Origin: Spirometra erinaceieuropaei
Taxonomy: Eukaryota; Platyhelminthes; Cestoda; Diphyllobothriidea; Diphyllobothriidae
DNA: 64,000 nucleotides
Direction: 5' to 3'
Assembly: GCA_902702965.1 (NCBI GenBank)
Contig: CACRXP010000012.1
Location: 1,728,684 to 1,792,683, forward strand
A program made the translations under genes and the position numbers. Below are positions 11,688 to 23,249 of the stretch, piece after piece (position 1 is the first letter of the stretch; the number at the start of each line of letters is the position of its first letter). A model generated the notes under the pieces. That model saw nothing but the letters and a program-made list of their open reading frames with translations, made no database searches and was not told where the DNA came from.

Positions 11688-13000
11688 TCAAAGCTCTTTC
11701 GGTAAAACATATTGGACGGATGATATTTTATTGCGCTCAGCAGCACGCATGAGGTTAAATAAAATCGAAAAATTTTCCAGTTGAGGTTTATAAATCTTAT
11801 AAACGTGCATTCTAGTACCGGTAGTTTTAAAATTTCGGAGGATAAACTCGGTCGTTCTGCTGGCTTTGGAGACTATCAGGGCACAGTGCTCCGAAAGATT
11901 AAGACTCTTGGAGTAGGATACACCCAGATCCCTAATTACTTCAGGCACATTTACGCCGTGATCGCTAATAAGTATCTGGGGTTGGGGATGATTGCTTGCC
12001 ACCACGACTGAGCGTTTATACCAAGAAAGAGAAGGACGCCGTGTGCAGCACCAATGGGCAAAGGCCTGTAGGTCACTCTTAAGGTGTTCAAGTATCATGT
12101 CCCGTTCTGCCAGCTTATATCTGTATGCAGCTTTCAGATCATCGGCTTGCATGGAGGGCTTACCATTCTGAAATAAGTCCGGTAAATCGATAACAAAAAG
12201 GCAAAATGATAGCAGGCCAAGTACACTTCCTTGAATGACTTCACTCCTCACGCATATGGGGTTGGAGATAAAATTGGAAATTCCCCCCCCCCCCTTGTAT
12301 GCGACCACCCAGGTACGAGGATATCAAATCCAGCAGTTTACCACCTATTCCGAAGGAGGACAATATCAGGAGAAGGAGGGAATGGTCTACACGATCGAAA
12401 GCCTTAGTGAAATCGAAATACACTGTATAAAGTGCAGAACCATTGTCCCCAGATTGGAGAACATGACCAAAGATAGAGAGATGACTGGTGTCACAAGGCG
12501 GAGCTTAGGAGAATCCGTGCTTAGCAGCATTCAATAGGTTATTCTCTGTTAAGTGACACATCATCTTATCTTTGATTAATGTCTCTAAGATTTTCGAGTC
12601 TACCGAGGGGGTCTTTATTGGTCAAAATTCGCCAAATGACGTAGAGTGACCGTGCTCGGGGATAGGCAAAATGTGTGATTCCATCCGCAGAGTAGGATAG
12701 GTCCCACTTTCAACAGCAATATTAAATATCTTGCACAGGAGGGACAGGAAACTCCTTTTGCATCCACTTTTGAAATGCTAACTGGGAAACCATCAGGTCC
12801 CGGATTAGGAGAATGATGAGAACACCGAATCGCTACAGTCACGTCCCACAGGGTGAAACTTCTATTTTCGAGAACGGACCCGGTCCAAGCCTGGACGGTG
12901 GGGAGCGGAGCGGTCGAGCAATTAATAAAAGTCTCGGACAAGAAATCATTGAAACTAGCAGCGGTCCTACCTTCTCTAAAAACCACACTCGGTATAAATG
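11688..13000 (-). pseudogene. Decayed LINE reverse transcriptase, family B
   Basis: Read on the minus strand, RT blocks appear in order across several frames: PNPGPDGFPVS (about 12820), DSKILETLIKDKM (about 12590), YFDFTKAFDRVDHSLLL (12423 downward), VIQGSVLGLLSFCLFVIDLP and ADDLKAAYRY (about 12230-12120), then a thumb-like tail with DLGVSYSKSLNLSEH. The order matches jockey/CR1-type LINEs. Several frameshifts and stops break it, and a C homopolymer at 12283-12293 interrupts the middle. It differs from families A and C in sequence. Confidence 0.8.
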
Positions 13001-13370
13001 ACTACTTGATCGGCATGAACTTTTCAAGTTGGTTTTCGATGGCCTTATGGATTCAAATATATTGTATGGGAAACATGCAGAAAATATACATTTTTATTCA
13101 TGTGGTAGCAAATTACGTCGGCTTCGCATTTCATACTCCAAGAGACAGCACCTTTCGGCTTCAAAAATTTTTTCATTATAAGCTTTTGAAGATCCTGTAC
13201 CGTCTATCCATACAGCATCGTACCCGTTCGTTCATTAATGGTCCTTATGAGGTATCCAAAATAGTCCGCATCCATTGGAAATTTTTATGAATTCTACATG
13301 GTATCGTATTAAAGGCATAGAGGAATATATGATTGTTCTTATATGGAAAGTATATTTCTTGAATACCGAA
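12998..13370 (+). repeat. Internal fragment of a foldback element
   Basis: Shares long stretches with the interior of the element at 60241-61234, including GTCCGCATCCATTG, the flanking ATTTTTATG and the GGCATAGA box. It sits between the family B LINE and the Penelope fragment and has no terminal arms. Confidence 0.6.
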
Positions 13371-13417
13371 ATCGTTTAAAAGAAGACGAGGGCACGATCA
13401 CTGGGACGGTAGATTTA

Positions 13418-13468
13418 TTGGCCTTAGCTTTCGAACTCGAACTGGGGTTCATCATCAGAGACTGCTAG
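13418..13468 (-). ncRNA. Hammerhead-ribozyme-like motif beside Penelope RT
   Basis: Minus strand 5' to 3': helix I strand GTCT, box CTGATGA (13458-13452), one extra T, a stem II made of GAAC and GTTC, box GAAA (13432-13429), GCTA, then AGGCC. GTCT can pair with AGGC (one G-U) to close helix I. Helix III would be A-U and G-C around AGCT. The same architecture is seen at 58107-58145 with ACGT in place of AGCT. The sequence downstream (AATAAAT, then CAGTGATCG) is shared as well, so the two belong to one family. The extra T after the first box departs from consensus. Activity is untested. Confidence 0.55.
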
Positions 13469-13482
13469 AGTGCAGCAACGTG

Positions 13483-13904
13483 TGAACGCCCATGGGTTCC
13501 CCAACATCCAGCCTAGTTGCGAAATTGGTCCTACAAGAGTTGGAAAAGGTTGCTTTCAGCCACTACAAACCTGCGTTTTGGCGCCGATACGTGGACAATA
13601 CATTCGTCATTATTGAAAAGGATAGGCTCTCGGGTTTTCAAGACCTGATAAACAGCATCTTCCCCGACAGTCAGTTTACAAGAGAAGACGAGGAGGCCGA
13701 GAAACTACTCTTCCTTGAGGTGCTTGTCACACGCACACCTGATGACAAACTCAGTACTACAGTGTACAGAAAGGCGACCAATACAACCCAAGTCCTCAAC
13801 TATCCTAGCAACCACCCCTTGGTACACAAGCGGGACTGTGTGAGGGCGCTTTTCGACCGGGCATACGTTGTAAGACGCCACCTGATAACTAGCCAGAGTT
13901 AGAT
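13483..13904 (+). pseudogene. Penelope-like element reverse transcriptase fragment
   Basis: The frame reads TPMGSPTSSLVAKLVLQELE, then FWRRYVDNTFVIIE, then FTREDEEAEKLLFLEVLVTR. This is the palm of Penelope-type reverse transcriptases, which normally carry MGSP and YVDD. Here the second catalytic Asp is Asn (YVDN). The fingers are absent because the homology starts just after an in-frame TGA, and no GIY-YIG endonuclease follows the stop at 13902. It abuts the hammerhead-like motif on the opposite strand. It is a truncated, dead copy. Confidence 0.85.
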
Positions 13905-14224
13905 GTGAGTGAAAAAGACGCCTTCACAATAATTTTGCTACTTCTTCATAAACTGTCCACACCCTCAGCCTTAATTACCCACCGTCAAATGTGAACCGAG
14001 TTCTTGCGAATGGCCGTGGATTATGTCATTTCGTCCGATGTGGCCAGATAGGTATCCGATTATTTGGACGTGTTTATTATCACGGGTACCCGTTACGTTT
14101 AATTCACACAACTATTTTTCGTCACATACACATTTGTCAAACGCGAAGGTAGTCTTTTGCACATGTGTTAAACCAAACTCATCAAATGAAATACTGTCGG
14201 TAGATGTTAGTTTAGAACAGCTTT

Positions 14225-14934
14225 ATGCAGACTGAACTAAAGAAAGGGTCCGCTAGACTAAACGGGATGAATGTGTCGTCAATCAAGTCAAATATATCAA
14301 ATAGATTACGTAGATTTCCTAATCCAGAAAAGCGGGCAAGAACCGATTACGCTGTGTCGGTCCCTGTTGTAAGAATTGGAAGTAAAGGAAGCCGAAGGAG
14401 GATGCCCAAATCGTTAGTGGGGAAAGAAGCCAAGGCTGAAACAGAAAAGTCAACCTGATATTTGACATATTTGCCGTGACACTCGGGAAATCCAAGAATC
14501 CCCACAATAGACCCGAATCAACGGCAACAATTCCAAAGGAGAGAGTTATGCATGACGTAGACCTTTTTCAAGTGTATGCGAAAGCTTTTTTAAGAGACGA
14601 TGAGTCACTTAATGTTCTCAAAGCATTCCGAATAGGGAAGAGTCAGTCAGCATCCGGTTACAATTCCCGGCCTCGACCCCTAAAAGTCATTTTGGAGACT
14701 GAAGCACAGGCCCAGCTCCTGTTACAGAGAAAATCATCTCTGCGGGGTCAGCATCCTGAAGTTTTTTTTCAGCCGGATTACGAGCCAAAAGAGCGAATGA
14801 AAATGAGAGAGCTGATGACGGAGCTGGAAAAGCGGAGAAGCAGCGGCGAAACACACCTACAAATCAAGAACGGACAAATAATTCAGGTCAAAAGTACATT
14901 TCTCTGGCCGAAGGCCGTCATTCTGACAGCCTAA
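14225..14934 (+). pseudogene. LINE ORF1 protein (family C copy 1), frameshifted
   Basis: Two frames (14225-14458 and 14476-14934) together match ORF1 of copy 2. The conserved core is HDVDLFQVYAKAFL, RPLKVILETEAQAQLLL and VFFQPDYEPKER, ending KNGQIIQVKSTFLW. ORF1 of such LINEs is usually a nucleic-acid-binding chaperone. No zinc knuckle is visible. The N-terminal half is basic, rich in K, R and S. A frame break near 14458-14476 disables it. Confidence 0.8.
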
Positions 14935-14942
14935 CCGATACA

Positions 14943-17841
14943 ATGGTGCCAACTCCTGAGGCTGCTCGCACCAGTAGCCGTTGTCTAGAAATCTATTACC
15001 CTAACTGTCCGAGTCTTCTCAACGAACTAGATGAACTCAGATTACTAGTCTCTGAACAGAATCCACAAATAATTGTCCTAACAGAGGCATGGTTGACTAC
15101 GGAAATAAGTAGTAGCGAAGTCAGTATTGAAGAATACCAACTGTTCCGTTGTGACAGATTTCAGCGTAGAGGAGGAGGCAGAGCGATTTATGTGTCAAAT
15201 GAAATTGCGTGCTGCCAACGAGAAATATCCGATGGTGCGCCCCGAAATTTTGAAATAATTTCATGCAAGATACGTATCAAACAGTTACCGACACTGAACC
15301 CGCGTGTTTTCTATCGGCCTCCCAGCTCGAATGAAATCGCCGATATGGAATTACTTAGTGCACTGGAGTTGTTACGTAAGCAGGAGAATTAACTACTTCT
15401 GGGTGACTTCAATGCTCCAGGAATAGACTGGAACATTCCCCTAACAAACGCCCCGTCCACCTCATTTGACCACAAGCTACTACAACTCTCCCTGAATGAA
15501 TACCTCATTCAACACATAAAATTCGGAACAAGAATGAGAGAAGGACAACGATCTAATTTTTTAGATCTCGTTTTCAGTAAAGAAGAAGGACTCATAAGGG
15601 AAGTTAATCCACAACCTCCAATCGGTTTAAGCGATCATATTGCTTTTACCTGCGTGTGCTCTCTACTATCCAACCAACAACCAAAAAATAAAGAGGCGCA
15701 GAAATAATTGGAAGGGTGACTTTAACGCAATGAGACGCACTCTTTTGGAGGAAACCTGGTTGGTCAATACAGAAGATTCAGACGAACTTTGGCAGTACTT
15801 TCGCGGGATTATAGAGCGTCTGATTGATTCCCATTGTCCAATAAAAATGACAAGACCATGTTCGCGACCACCGTGGGTCAATCCGACGACAACAAAGACC
15901 ACGAAAAAGAAACAGATACTCTGGAAAAAGTATTTGCAACTTCGAGATCCAAGGTCATTCGCCGAATATAAGGATCAGCGCAATAAATGTCGCAAATAAA
16001 TACGGGTTGCTAGAACTTCTTTCGAGCGCCGACTGATAGCAGAATCCATTACATGTGCCAAGAAGTTTTACGGGTGCATCCGCAGTAGGAGGAAACATAG
16101 GGACGAAATTGCGTGTCTAAAGGATAGCCTCGGAAACCTATTAGTTGAAGGGCCACGGAAAGTGCGATTACTGTCTCAGTTTTTTCAATCGGTTTTTACG
16201 GAGGAGTCCTTAGAAGACAATCAGCAGTTTGAAATGGACCGAGACGGCCAGGAGCTTCAAATGCGCCAAGATATTGCCGTCATTGAAACCGTCACCTTTT
16301 CCGTCGAAGAAGTCAGACGCGTCCTCAGTCAAATAAAACCTGATAAGTCTCCTGGACCCGACGGAATTCCCGGGCTGATACTTAAGGAGCTATCAACGGA
16401 GCTGTCGAAGCCTCTTTCGACTCTCTTTGAGCTGTCAATGAGAACAGGAAGGCTGCCCTCACAGTGGAAGACAGCTAACCTCGTTCCATTGCATAAGGGA
16501 GGTAGCAGGATGACAGCAAGCAGCTTTAGGCCTATTAGCTTAACTTGCCTCTCTAGCAAAACGATGGAAGCTATAGTAAAGAGCGCTATACTGCAATTTT
16601 GTGAAGAAAATAACATCTTGCAGGATTTTCAACATGGCCTCCGGAGAGGACGTTCCTGCCTCTCAAATCTGCTAGCTTGTCTGGAGATCTGGACCAGGCA
16701 ACTTGAAGAGGGTTTTGAGGTCGATGTCGTGTACATCGATTTCCGCCAAGCTTTAGATAATGTTGCGCACCAACGCCTTCTTCACAAATTGAGCACCGTT
16801 GGCATCCAAGGAGATCTTCTGAACTGGCTTAGGGCGTTTCTGGTTGGTCGGAAACAACGTGTCTGTATCGGGGATAATATGTCAGAATGGGTGAACGTGA
16901 CCAGTGGTGTGCCGCAAGGCTCAGTTGTGGGACCATTGCTCTTTATCCTTTACGTTAACGACAGCCTTCAGGAACTCGACTGCGGCAAAATAATGTTTGC
17001 AGACGATGTTAAGCTCTGACAAGTCATTAAGGGACCGAATGATCAGAGATCCCTTCAAGATAATCTGCACAGACTGCAAGCGTGGTCGAAGAAATTGCTT
17101 CTAGATTTCAATGTGGAGAAGTGTGCCGTCCTCCATCTGCGCCCAACCAACTCTCATTCAAATGAGAGCCTGAGGACATATAACCTGAAAGATATAAGGC
17201 TCCCCGCAGAATATTCACAGAAGGATCTCGGGGTTTGGATACAGAACAACCTGAAACCAACACTGCAGTGCCACAAGGCTGCAAAAAATGCCATGGGAGT
17301 GCTGCATGCAATCAATAGGGCTTTCGTTAACTTTGACCAAGACCTTTTTGGGAGGGTTTACGGCACTTTTGTTCGGCCCCACTTAGAATATGACATACAA
17401 GCATGGCGGCCATGGCTAGTAGAGGACCAAGCATGCCTCGAACGAGTACAACGGCGTGCAACAAAGCTGGTAAACGGTCTAAAAAGCCAATCCTACACAG
17501 AAAGACTGAGTTGCCTTAATTTATCCCCTCTCTGTTACAGGCAGCAAAGAGGTGATCTCATCCTCGTCTACAAGACAATACATGGTCTTGAGTATGGACT
17601 TAAATTTGAGGACATGTTTCAGTGGCACCTTTCATCCAATCTTCGTGGTCACTCGATGAAGTTACGGACAACAATGTCCAGGCTGAATCTTCGTCCTTAA
17701 TTTTTCACGCAGAGGGTAGTGGAGAAATGGAACGATCTCCCTCAGTCAGTCGTGGAGGCTACGTCTCTGCGACTCTTCAAGAAACGCTTGGATGATTATT
17801 TGTGTCCCCTGTTTTCCCTCGATAGTCTGAATCTGAACTAA
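14943..17841 (+). pseudogene. LINE ORF2 endonuclease-RT (family C copy 1), broken
   Basis: The endonuclease reads IIVLTEAWLTTE, YQLFRCDRFQRRGGGRAIYV, LLLGDFNAPGIDW and GLSDHIAFT. The RT reads KSPGPDGIPGLILKEL, FRPISLTCLSS, VVYIDFRQALDNVAHQ, SGVPQGSVVGPLLFILYVND and FADDVKL; the catalytic FADD is intact. The C-terminus is FFTQRVVEKWNDLPQSVVEA. Breaks are TAA at 15390, a frameshift near 15650, TAA at 15997, TGA at 17017 and TAA at 17698. The stop ending the original frame is probably 17839-17841. Homology is unmistakable, but the copy cannot encode a full protein. Confidence 0.9.
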
Positions 17842-18039
17842 GACCCCACGCCCCCGCAGATATTTTCTCTGAGACAATGCTACTCAAATGAATCAAGTAC
17901 TGTTTTAAAAGCGAATATTTTCATCGTTCGTGTGCAGTTATTTTTAACGAGCTGACATGTAATCAATAGGGTTTTCAAAGGCTTTGCCTATTATCCTTAC
18001 CAAATAAACTGAATAAACTGACAAGGCACACTGGGCTGC

Positions 18040-18440
18040 AATATCCCCAACTTAAAGGTAAACTTAAACGTAACCTCAAAAGTAAACCTCATTTTTTACG
18101 TAACTGAAGACCTAACGCCAACCGTAAACTTAACGCTAAACCTAACCCCAAACCAACCACAAACCCTAACCACAAGTCTATGCCTAACCTTAACCCTGAC
18201 CCAAGTCATAGCCCTAATCGTAACCCAAACGCTAACCCTAGCCTCAACGATAACCCTTACCCTAACCTAAACCGTTGCCCTGCCCTGCCAACTCCAACCC
18301 AACCCCAACCTTAATACAAAACGCAAACCTAAACCGCACTCCAAATCCCAACTCTAACTGAGACCCTTAAACCTGACACAAATCCTAACTGCAAACTCAT
18401 TTTTCAGCCTGACACTAACCCGGAACCTAAAACCAACCCT
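18040..18440. repeat. Degenerate telomere-like CCTAA-rich array
   Basis: A low-complexity stretch with many variants of AACCCTAACC, CCTAACCC, CCTAACC and AACCTTAACC in one orientation, mutated throughout. The animal (and flatworm) telomere repeat is TTAGGG, so this looks like an old interstitial telomeric tract or a derived satellite. It begins about 20 bp after the 3' end of LINE family C copy 1. Shorter stretches of the same kind occur at 36735-36795 and 63930-64000. Confidence 0.8.
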
Positions 18441-19189
18441 ACCTTCAAACCGAAACATCAGGTTTCCGTTTTCCACTTTAGCTTTGACTTTTTTCCAACC
18501 AACAAGTACTTTCAATGCCCACATAGGGCTTACACTTAGGATCAGAACAGCGTAACCGACCCCAACCAAAAAGAGTTTGCGCCTCCAATTTGGGCTCCGA
18601 AGTGCCAACCTTCTTCTGGGTCGGTGGAAAAGGGCACCTAGTAACGGGGGGGGGGGGCTGCGGTGTCACGATAACTGGGTCACTTATCTTATCAATGTCA
18701 GAATTTGAAATATTTGGGTTGAGCAGTCAGACTGATTCATCATTGGTGTACGCGTCATCCCAGCATCTGGCTTGAGGACATCCTGATCGTAATTTAAATC
18801 ACCTGCTGAGTATTTACCGTCCGCCGAGTCAACAGCGATCTATTGGGGGCTAGGGGAAATACAATTACAGTCCTTGCATGCTGCATGCTAAAAATCGGCC
18901 GGAAATTTGCACATTACTCCATACGGGATAAGTGGTAGGGGTTCAGAAAACAAGGGCTGGAATCGGCTGACCATCCGCTAGCAGAAGGAAAGTGATTTAA
19001 ATGTCTGCGTCTGTCCGCAGGGAAGTTGTACATCTTAGACAGCAATTGCATATCCATACCTTCTTTCAACTATTAGGTTGATAATCAGCCGAAAGGCGTG
19101 AGTATTTCAAAATGACTGGAAACCGTACTTAGGGTCGGCCGGCGGGGGCTACTACGCATTGCGACAGCCCCATGCAGTGGATACAACAC
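18441..19189. other. No recognised gene
   Basis: Includes a G homopolymer (about 18647-18656). No coding region or repeat copy was recognised. Confidence 0.35.
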
Positions 19190-19370
19190 CGGTGACTTGC
19201 GTGTGGATGATTTATAGTGAACCAGGCTTGCGCAAAATCGGGCACTTTCCCTCCCACTCACCTACCTATCTCCGATAACAGCGCAAAATAAAGTGCCCGG
19301 AAGTAAGTGCGGGCGCAGTGGCTGACAATGCCTAGCCGCCCGTCTACGCGTGCCACACACGACCTCGTCT
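19190..19370 (-). repeat. Dispersed GC-rich repeat, family R (partial copy)
   Basis: Shares ordered blocks with 42418-42580, in the same orientation: TGACTTGCGTGT, CACTCACCTACCT (CCTCACCTACCT there) and CGTCTACGCGTGCCACAC. Family R copies carry no coding capacity that I can see. Confidence 0.6.
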
Positions 19371-20775
19371 CCGTGTGCCATGCCACAATGAGGACGTCTC
19401 GTATCTCTCACGTCTGCAAATGCCACAAAGGTCGCATGAAGAGGGAACCATTGCAGCCCTGGGAAAGTCCTAATTCTCCGGTCATTGTCATTTTGGTTTG
19501 TATTCCCTTTAATATTCTTCCAAATCATTGCTGCTTCCTTGGAGTGTAAGTGATGCGGATAAGTGCCAAGAGGAGATCTGAGTTTGAAATCGGCAGACCA
19601 GCACACACTACTGACTGACTGAGTCCGGACACGAAAGTTATACTCACGCCCTTTCAGATGCGACATCCCAACCACATTGAATGACGACTGGGATAGTTTG
19701 TCGCATCGGATGCAAGTTGGCAGACACGTAAGGCTCCTTGTGGTTTTGTGTTTCCCCCTATTTTCTACACACTCGTAAACATTTTCGACCGTGTCGGCGT
19801 CCTTTTGTCCGGTAAAAACAAGCACCCCTCGCTGCATGACAGGAAGTAAGAGGCAGGCTTTGTCCACTCAATATTTGGCAGAGAATTTTAGAGCTGTTTA
19901 TTTTAGAGGAGACGGCTAAGCAAAAAAGATGGTAAGCGCCTGGTAAATTTCCGTTTCATCTGTTTGTAGTTAAAGTTACTTGTCTGAAGTTATGTTTGAA
20001 TATATCAGACTGACAAATCGATGCCAAACTCGTCTTGGCTACTGGAAGCGTCGCCCGAGCATATTTTTCCTGTGACACGTACCAGTAAGCTTTGAGCATT
20101 TAGGTAGACTGTCTAGTTTTGAAAATGCCTCTCTGTCATTACACCTGTTTTTTTGATAACATTTGAAATCCCTTGATGGTTAATTCCTAATGGTAACAAG
20201 TCCGTCTGTTTACCAGTTAGCGCTCGTGCGGAATGAAGGCTGATTATTCGGGCGAATATTTTCTGTTGGTTTCAATTTGGTTGATAGAGATGTACTGTCA
20301 GGCAACTAAAGCCATTCCTGAAATTCGCGCAAAGCATCCTGAACTGGACTAGCTTGGCATATTTTGGGTTTAACTGTCGTGCGGAATTTTTTGCACTTTT
20401 CAGCAGTGAGTTTATAAGTATCTCATTACAGATTCTAAATTGTGATTGGGGCATAACTCGCTAATATATATGATCAAAAACCAAATTTTGTCGTGTAGAT
20501 GTGAGGGTTTCTGTCCAATAAATTAATTCAGGAGATGAAAATTAAGGAAACTCGTCAGCTGTTCCATTCTTCGATGCAGGCTTTATATCCGGCGAAGACG
20601 AAATATAAAACTACGCTTACTCTTTAAGGGGAAGATGCAGCATCAGTCGTCGGCCTGTCTTAATGACAGGCTATTTGCTGGCGTCGGAACCACCTTTCCT
20701 GATATCAGCTTTAAAATGTAAATACAACAGAACATAAGACTGACTTCACGGACTCTGAAAGCGTGCGCTTTGCCA
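19371..20775. other. No recognised gene
   Basis: Contains a 201-codon minus-strand open frame (19867-19262) that partly overlaps a family R repeat and has no recognisable domain, so I do not call it a gene. The rest has only short frames. Confidence 0.35.
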
Positions 20776-21250
20776 GTATCAGCAAACCACGGCCATCACA
20801 GCCTGGTATGCGCTGGCAGTTCCCTGCTACGTGGTTCCCTGCCGGTAGATGCGCTTGCACTCCCGCAGGGTATACAGGTTGTACGCATGGCTGCCCAGTC
20901 ATCCTCGTCCCTGTGACCCCTGTTAGGGGTATTGTTGGTGGTAAAAAATCCTAGTCAAGTGTATGTTGTTCACCAGGGGGTGTGGCGGCACGTCTTGGTG
21001 CAGATCCGGCCGTGCCAGTCACCTACGGCCTCCCACGCCTTCAGTCTCCTTGACTCTCTCTTGACGTCGGGCCCATAAGGAGGAGGAGAGAGTACGGTAG
21101 ATGCAGAGCGGATATTACTAACTCACGCGCAAGTCATCGTCCCTGATCTCACCTTGCTGTGGGGCACATGATGGAGAAGACGGCCGAACTGTCCGGAGCG
21201 AATGTCATCGAACGAAAGGCAGTGTCGCAAAACGATCGGGACTAGCTTGT
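20776..21250 (+). repeat. Family R repeat, plus-oriented copy
   Basis: Ordered blocks CATCACAGCCTGGTATGCGC, GGTTCCCTGCCGG, GGTATACAGGT, CACCAGGGGGTGTGGCGG, CTTGACTCTCTCTTGACG, GGGCCCA and CTCACGCGCAAGTCATCGTC recur elsewhere. They match inverted at 22790-23062 and directly at 53330-53610. No open frame is conserved between copies, so it is probably a non-coding dispersed element. Confidence 0.7.
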
Positions 21251-22789
21251 GAAATGCAAAGTTCAACTGCGACCACCCAAGGGTATGCAGGCGAAGTTAT
21301 TTAAAATATTCAGATGCAAGCGTCACTCCGAGGAGCCTCGGTAATTGGACGCTTAGCTTGTGGGCAGGTGTTGGATTAGAAACATCATAGTGCAGTGTCA
21401 GTGAATCAACAAAAACTCAAAAAACACAAAATCTGCCCCAAGGTCATAGCACAGCTGGTCGAATATCGCGTCTGACTGGACACGGACGATCCATATTCAC
21501 TTCATGTCCCCATCAGCCGAGGTGTCGTGCGAATTGGAATTAGATCAAGTCATGGTGAAAATCCAGCTGCCATCTATGTGTGGAGCAAACGGTGTCCCTA
21601 GCAAACAGTATAAACGGACCGTTAAGTGATAGCGCCGATAGGAGAGTCAAATTTCCCGGTGAGGCGCGACGACAAAGTATCGCAAGGAGCTTACCATATG
21701 ATGGACAGTCACGCCAACTTCGATTCTGCTGACAGAGAACTACTTTCCTCGGGATGCTGCATCATGACCCACAGGCCTTAGAGGCTTTCGCGCGTATATC
21801 TTAACAAAACTGCATGTTACTCTGACCTCCCGCCGCCATACCGGGTACTACGGACTCAGCTGTAAGGGAGAAAGATTCATGACTAACTCGGAAACTGCTG
21901 AATAAATTTGATGGCGAACTCACCAACGATTACAAAATACCAGTCAACTACACCTACTTTCCCGAAGAATGAGTCCTATTCCTTGACGGGTGCCGAAGCT
22001 CTTAAAAATGTTGCCTATCTTACCACTTCCATCGAAGTAGGACCGCCCAGGCCTTTGTGGGATGATCATCTACTTTCAGCAACGCAGGGTAATAAACTGA
22101 CAAATCGAGGATCGCACGTTTTCTTAGATAAAACAGGACTGTTTTTTGCATCAGCCCCCCTGCCCTATGCGAAAACGAAGACGAGCCCCAGAAAAACGGT
22201 CTGTTAGCCTATAATCGAAATGCGACACGTCCAGGGGTGGTGGATAATGAAACAGCCTTCAGTAAATGTTTCCTGAGAAATAAGGAGACGCTCGTGTAGC
22301 ATACGGCCGTAATACCCCCCGGTGTGGCATGTTGCCAATTGGGCAAGTCGTTTACCCATGAAGACGTCACAAGTCACAACTGTAGTACTTAATTACGCAG
22401 CGGGCTTATTATTTTTCTTACAATACTTGTAAACTAAAAATCTTAAGCGCAGATGCAAAGAAAATAAAGCTTAAGATTAGTCGGGAAGTGCAACACTTTC
22501 AGAGCTTAAATGTACCCCTTGTTTGAATGAACAATTTTAAGAAGACTGCTTTTGTAAAAAAATGCTTGCAAGAATGAACATTTTATGCATGTTTCCTATA
22601 AATCACATTTGCCTACACTTACTCAAGGAATATCATCCTGCGGACAGCACTTTTCGTCTACGTTAGTTAAAATACCTACGATCAAAGCTTCAGTGTGTTC
22701 TATAAGCGCTAGCTGGACGCTGTTGGACAATTCGACCGTCGTGCCGCATGTGCTCGGCCCAAAAGTGAGTCAGGTCAAGTAGACTTGGT
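21251..22789. other. No recognised gene
   Basis: Spacer between the two inverted family R copies. The open frame at 21908-22207 (99 codons) is unrecognised. The part 22380-22570 is AT-rich. Confidence 0.35.
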
Positions 22790-23062
22790 CTGCATCTGCC
22801 GCACTATCTCATTCTCTCCCATCTGAACCCGGTATCAAGACATAGCCATGAAGACCGGAGGCGGAAGAGAGCGCAGATGGCTGGTACTGTCGAGACTGTA
22901 CCTAGGCCTACCACCACACCCCCTGGTCCACAACAAACATCTGACCAGGACTTAACCAGCAACTATGCGTAGGACCTGTATACCCAGCCGGAGCGCAAAC
23001 GCATCTGCCGGCAGGGAACCAGGTGCCGGAGAACTGTCAGCGCGCACCAGGCTGCGACGGTA
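22790..23062 (-). repeat. Family R repeat, minus-oriented copy
   Basis: Its reverse complement matches 20790-21110, including GGTTCCCTGCCGGCAGATGC, GGGTATACAGGT, GACCAGGGGGTGTGG and the CTCCGGTCTTC block. The pair forms an inverted repeat with about 1.7 kb between the arms. By eye the arms are clearly diverged, not recent. Confidence 0.7.
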
Positions 23063-23249
23063 AAATAATCAGGCGAAGAGTCGCGCGTTCTCAAATCTGG
23101 CGAAGCGAACGGTCACCGCATTTTTCAAATCACATTGTCGCTAGTGTGGGGACTGGACTTCTTTGGTGGCACCTCGTGCATGACGCGTAGAACCTGAGTG
23201 ACTTCTCCTTGGTAAGCATTGTCAACAGGCTTCCAATACTCCTGAGATA

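Larger units (their letters stand above)
14200..18020 (+). mobile_element. CR1-like LINE, family C copy 1 (decayed)
   Basis: Carries ORF1 (14225-14934), then ORF2 with endonuclease and RT (14943-17841), then a 3' end with AATAGGG, a spacer and CCTATTATCC, and AATAAACTGAATAAACTGA. The 3' end can form a hairpin (AATAGG with CCTATT) that is shared with copy 2 at 36447-36482. The body is collinear with copy 2 at 32432-36188. The 5' limit is approximate; the 3' end is followed at once by the telomere-like array. Confidence 0.9.

Noticed and set aside
19262..19867. Minus-strand open frame of 201 codons with a CxxxCxxC-like stretch
   Set aside because: No recognisable domain, overlaps a family R repeat, and length alone is not decisive in 64 kb.
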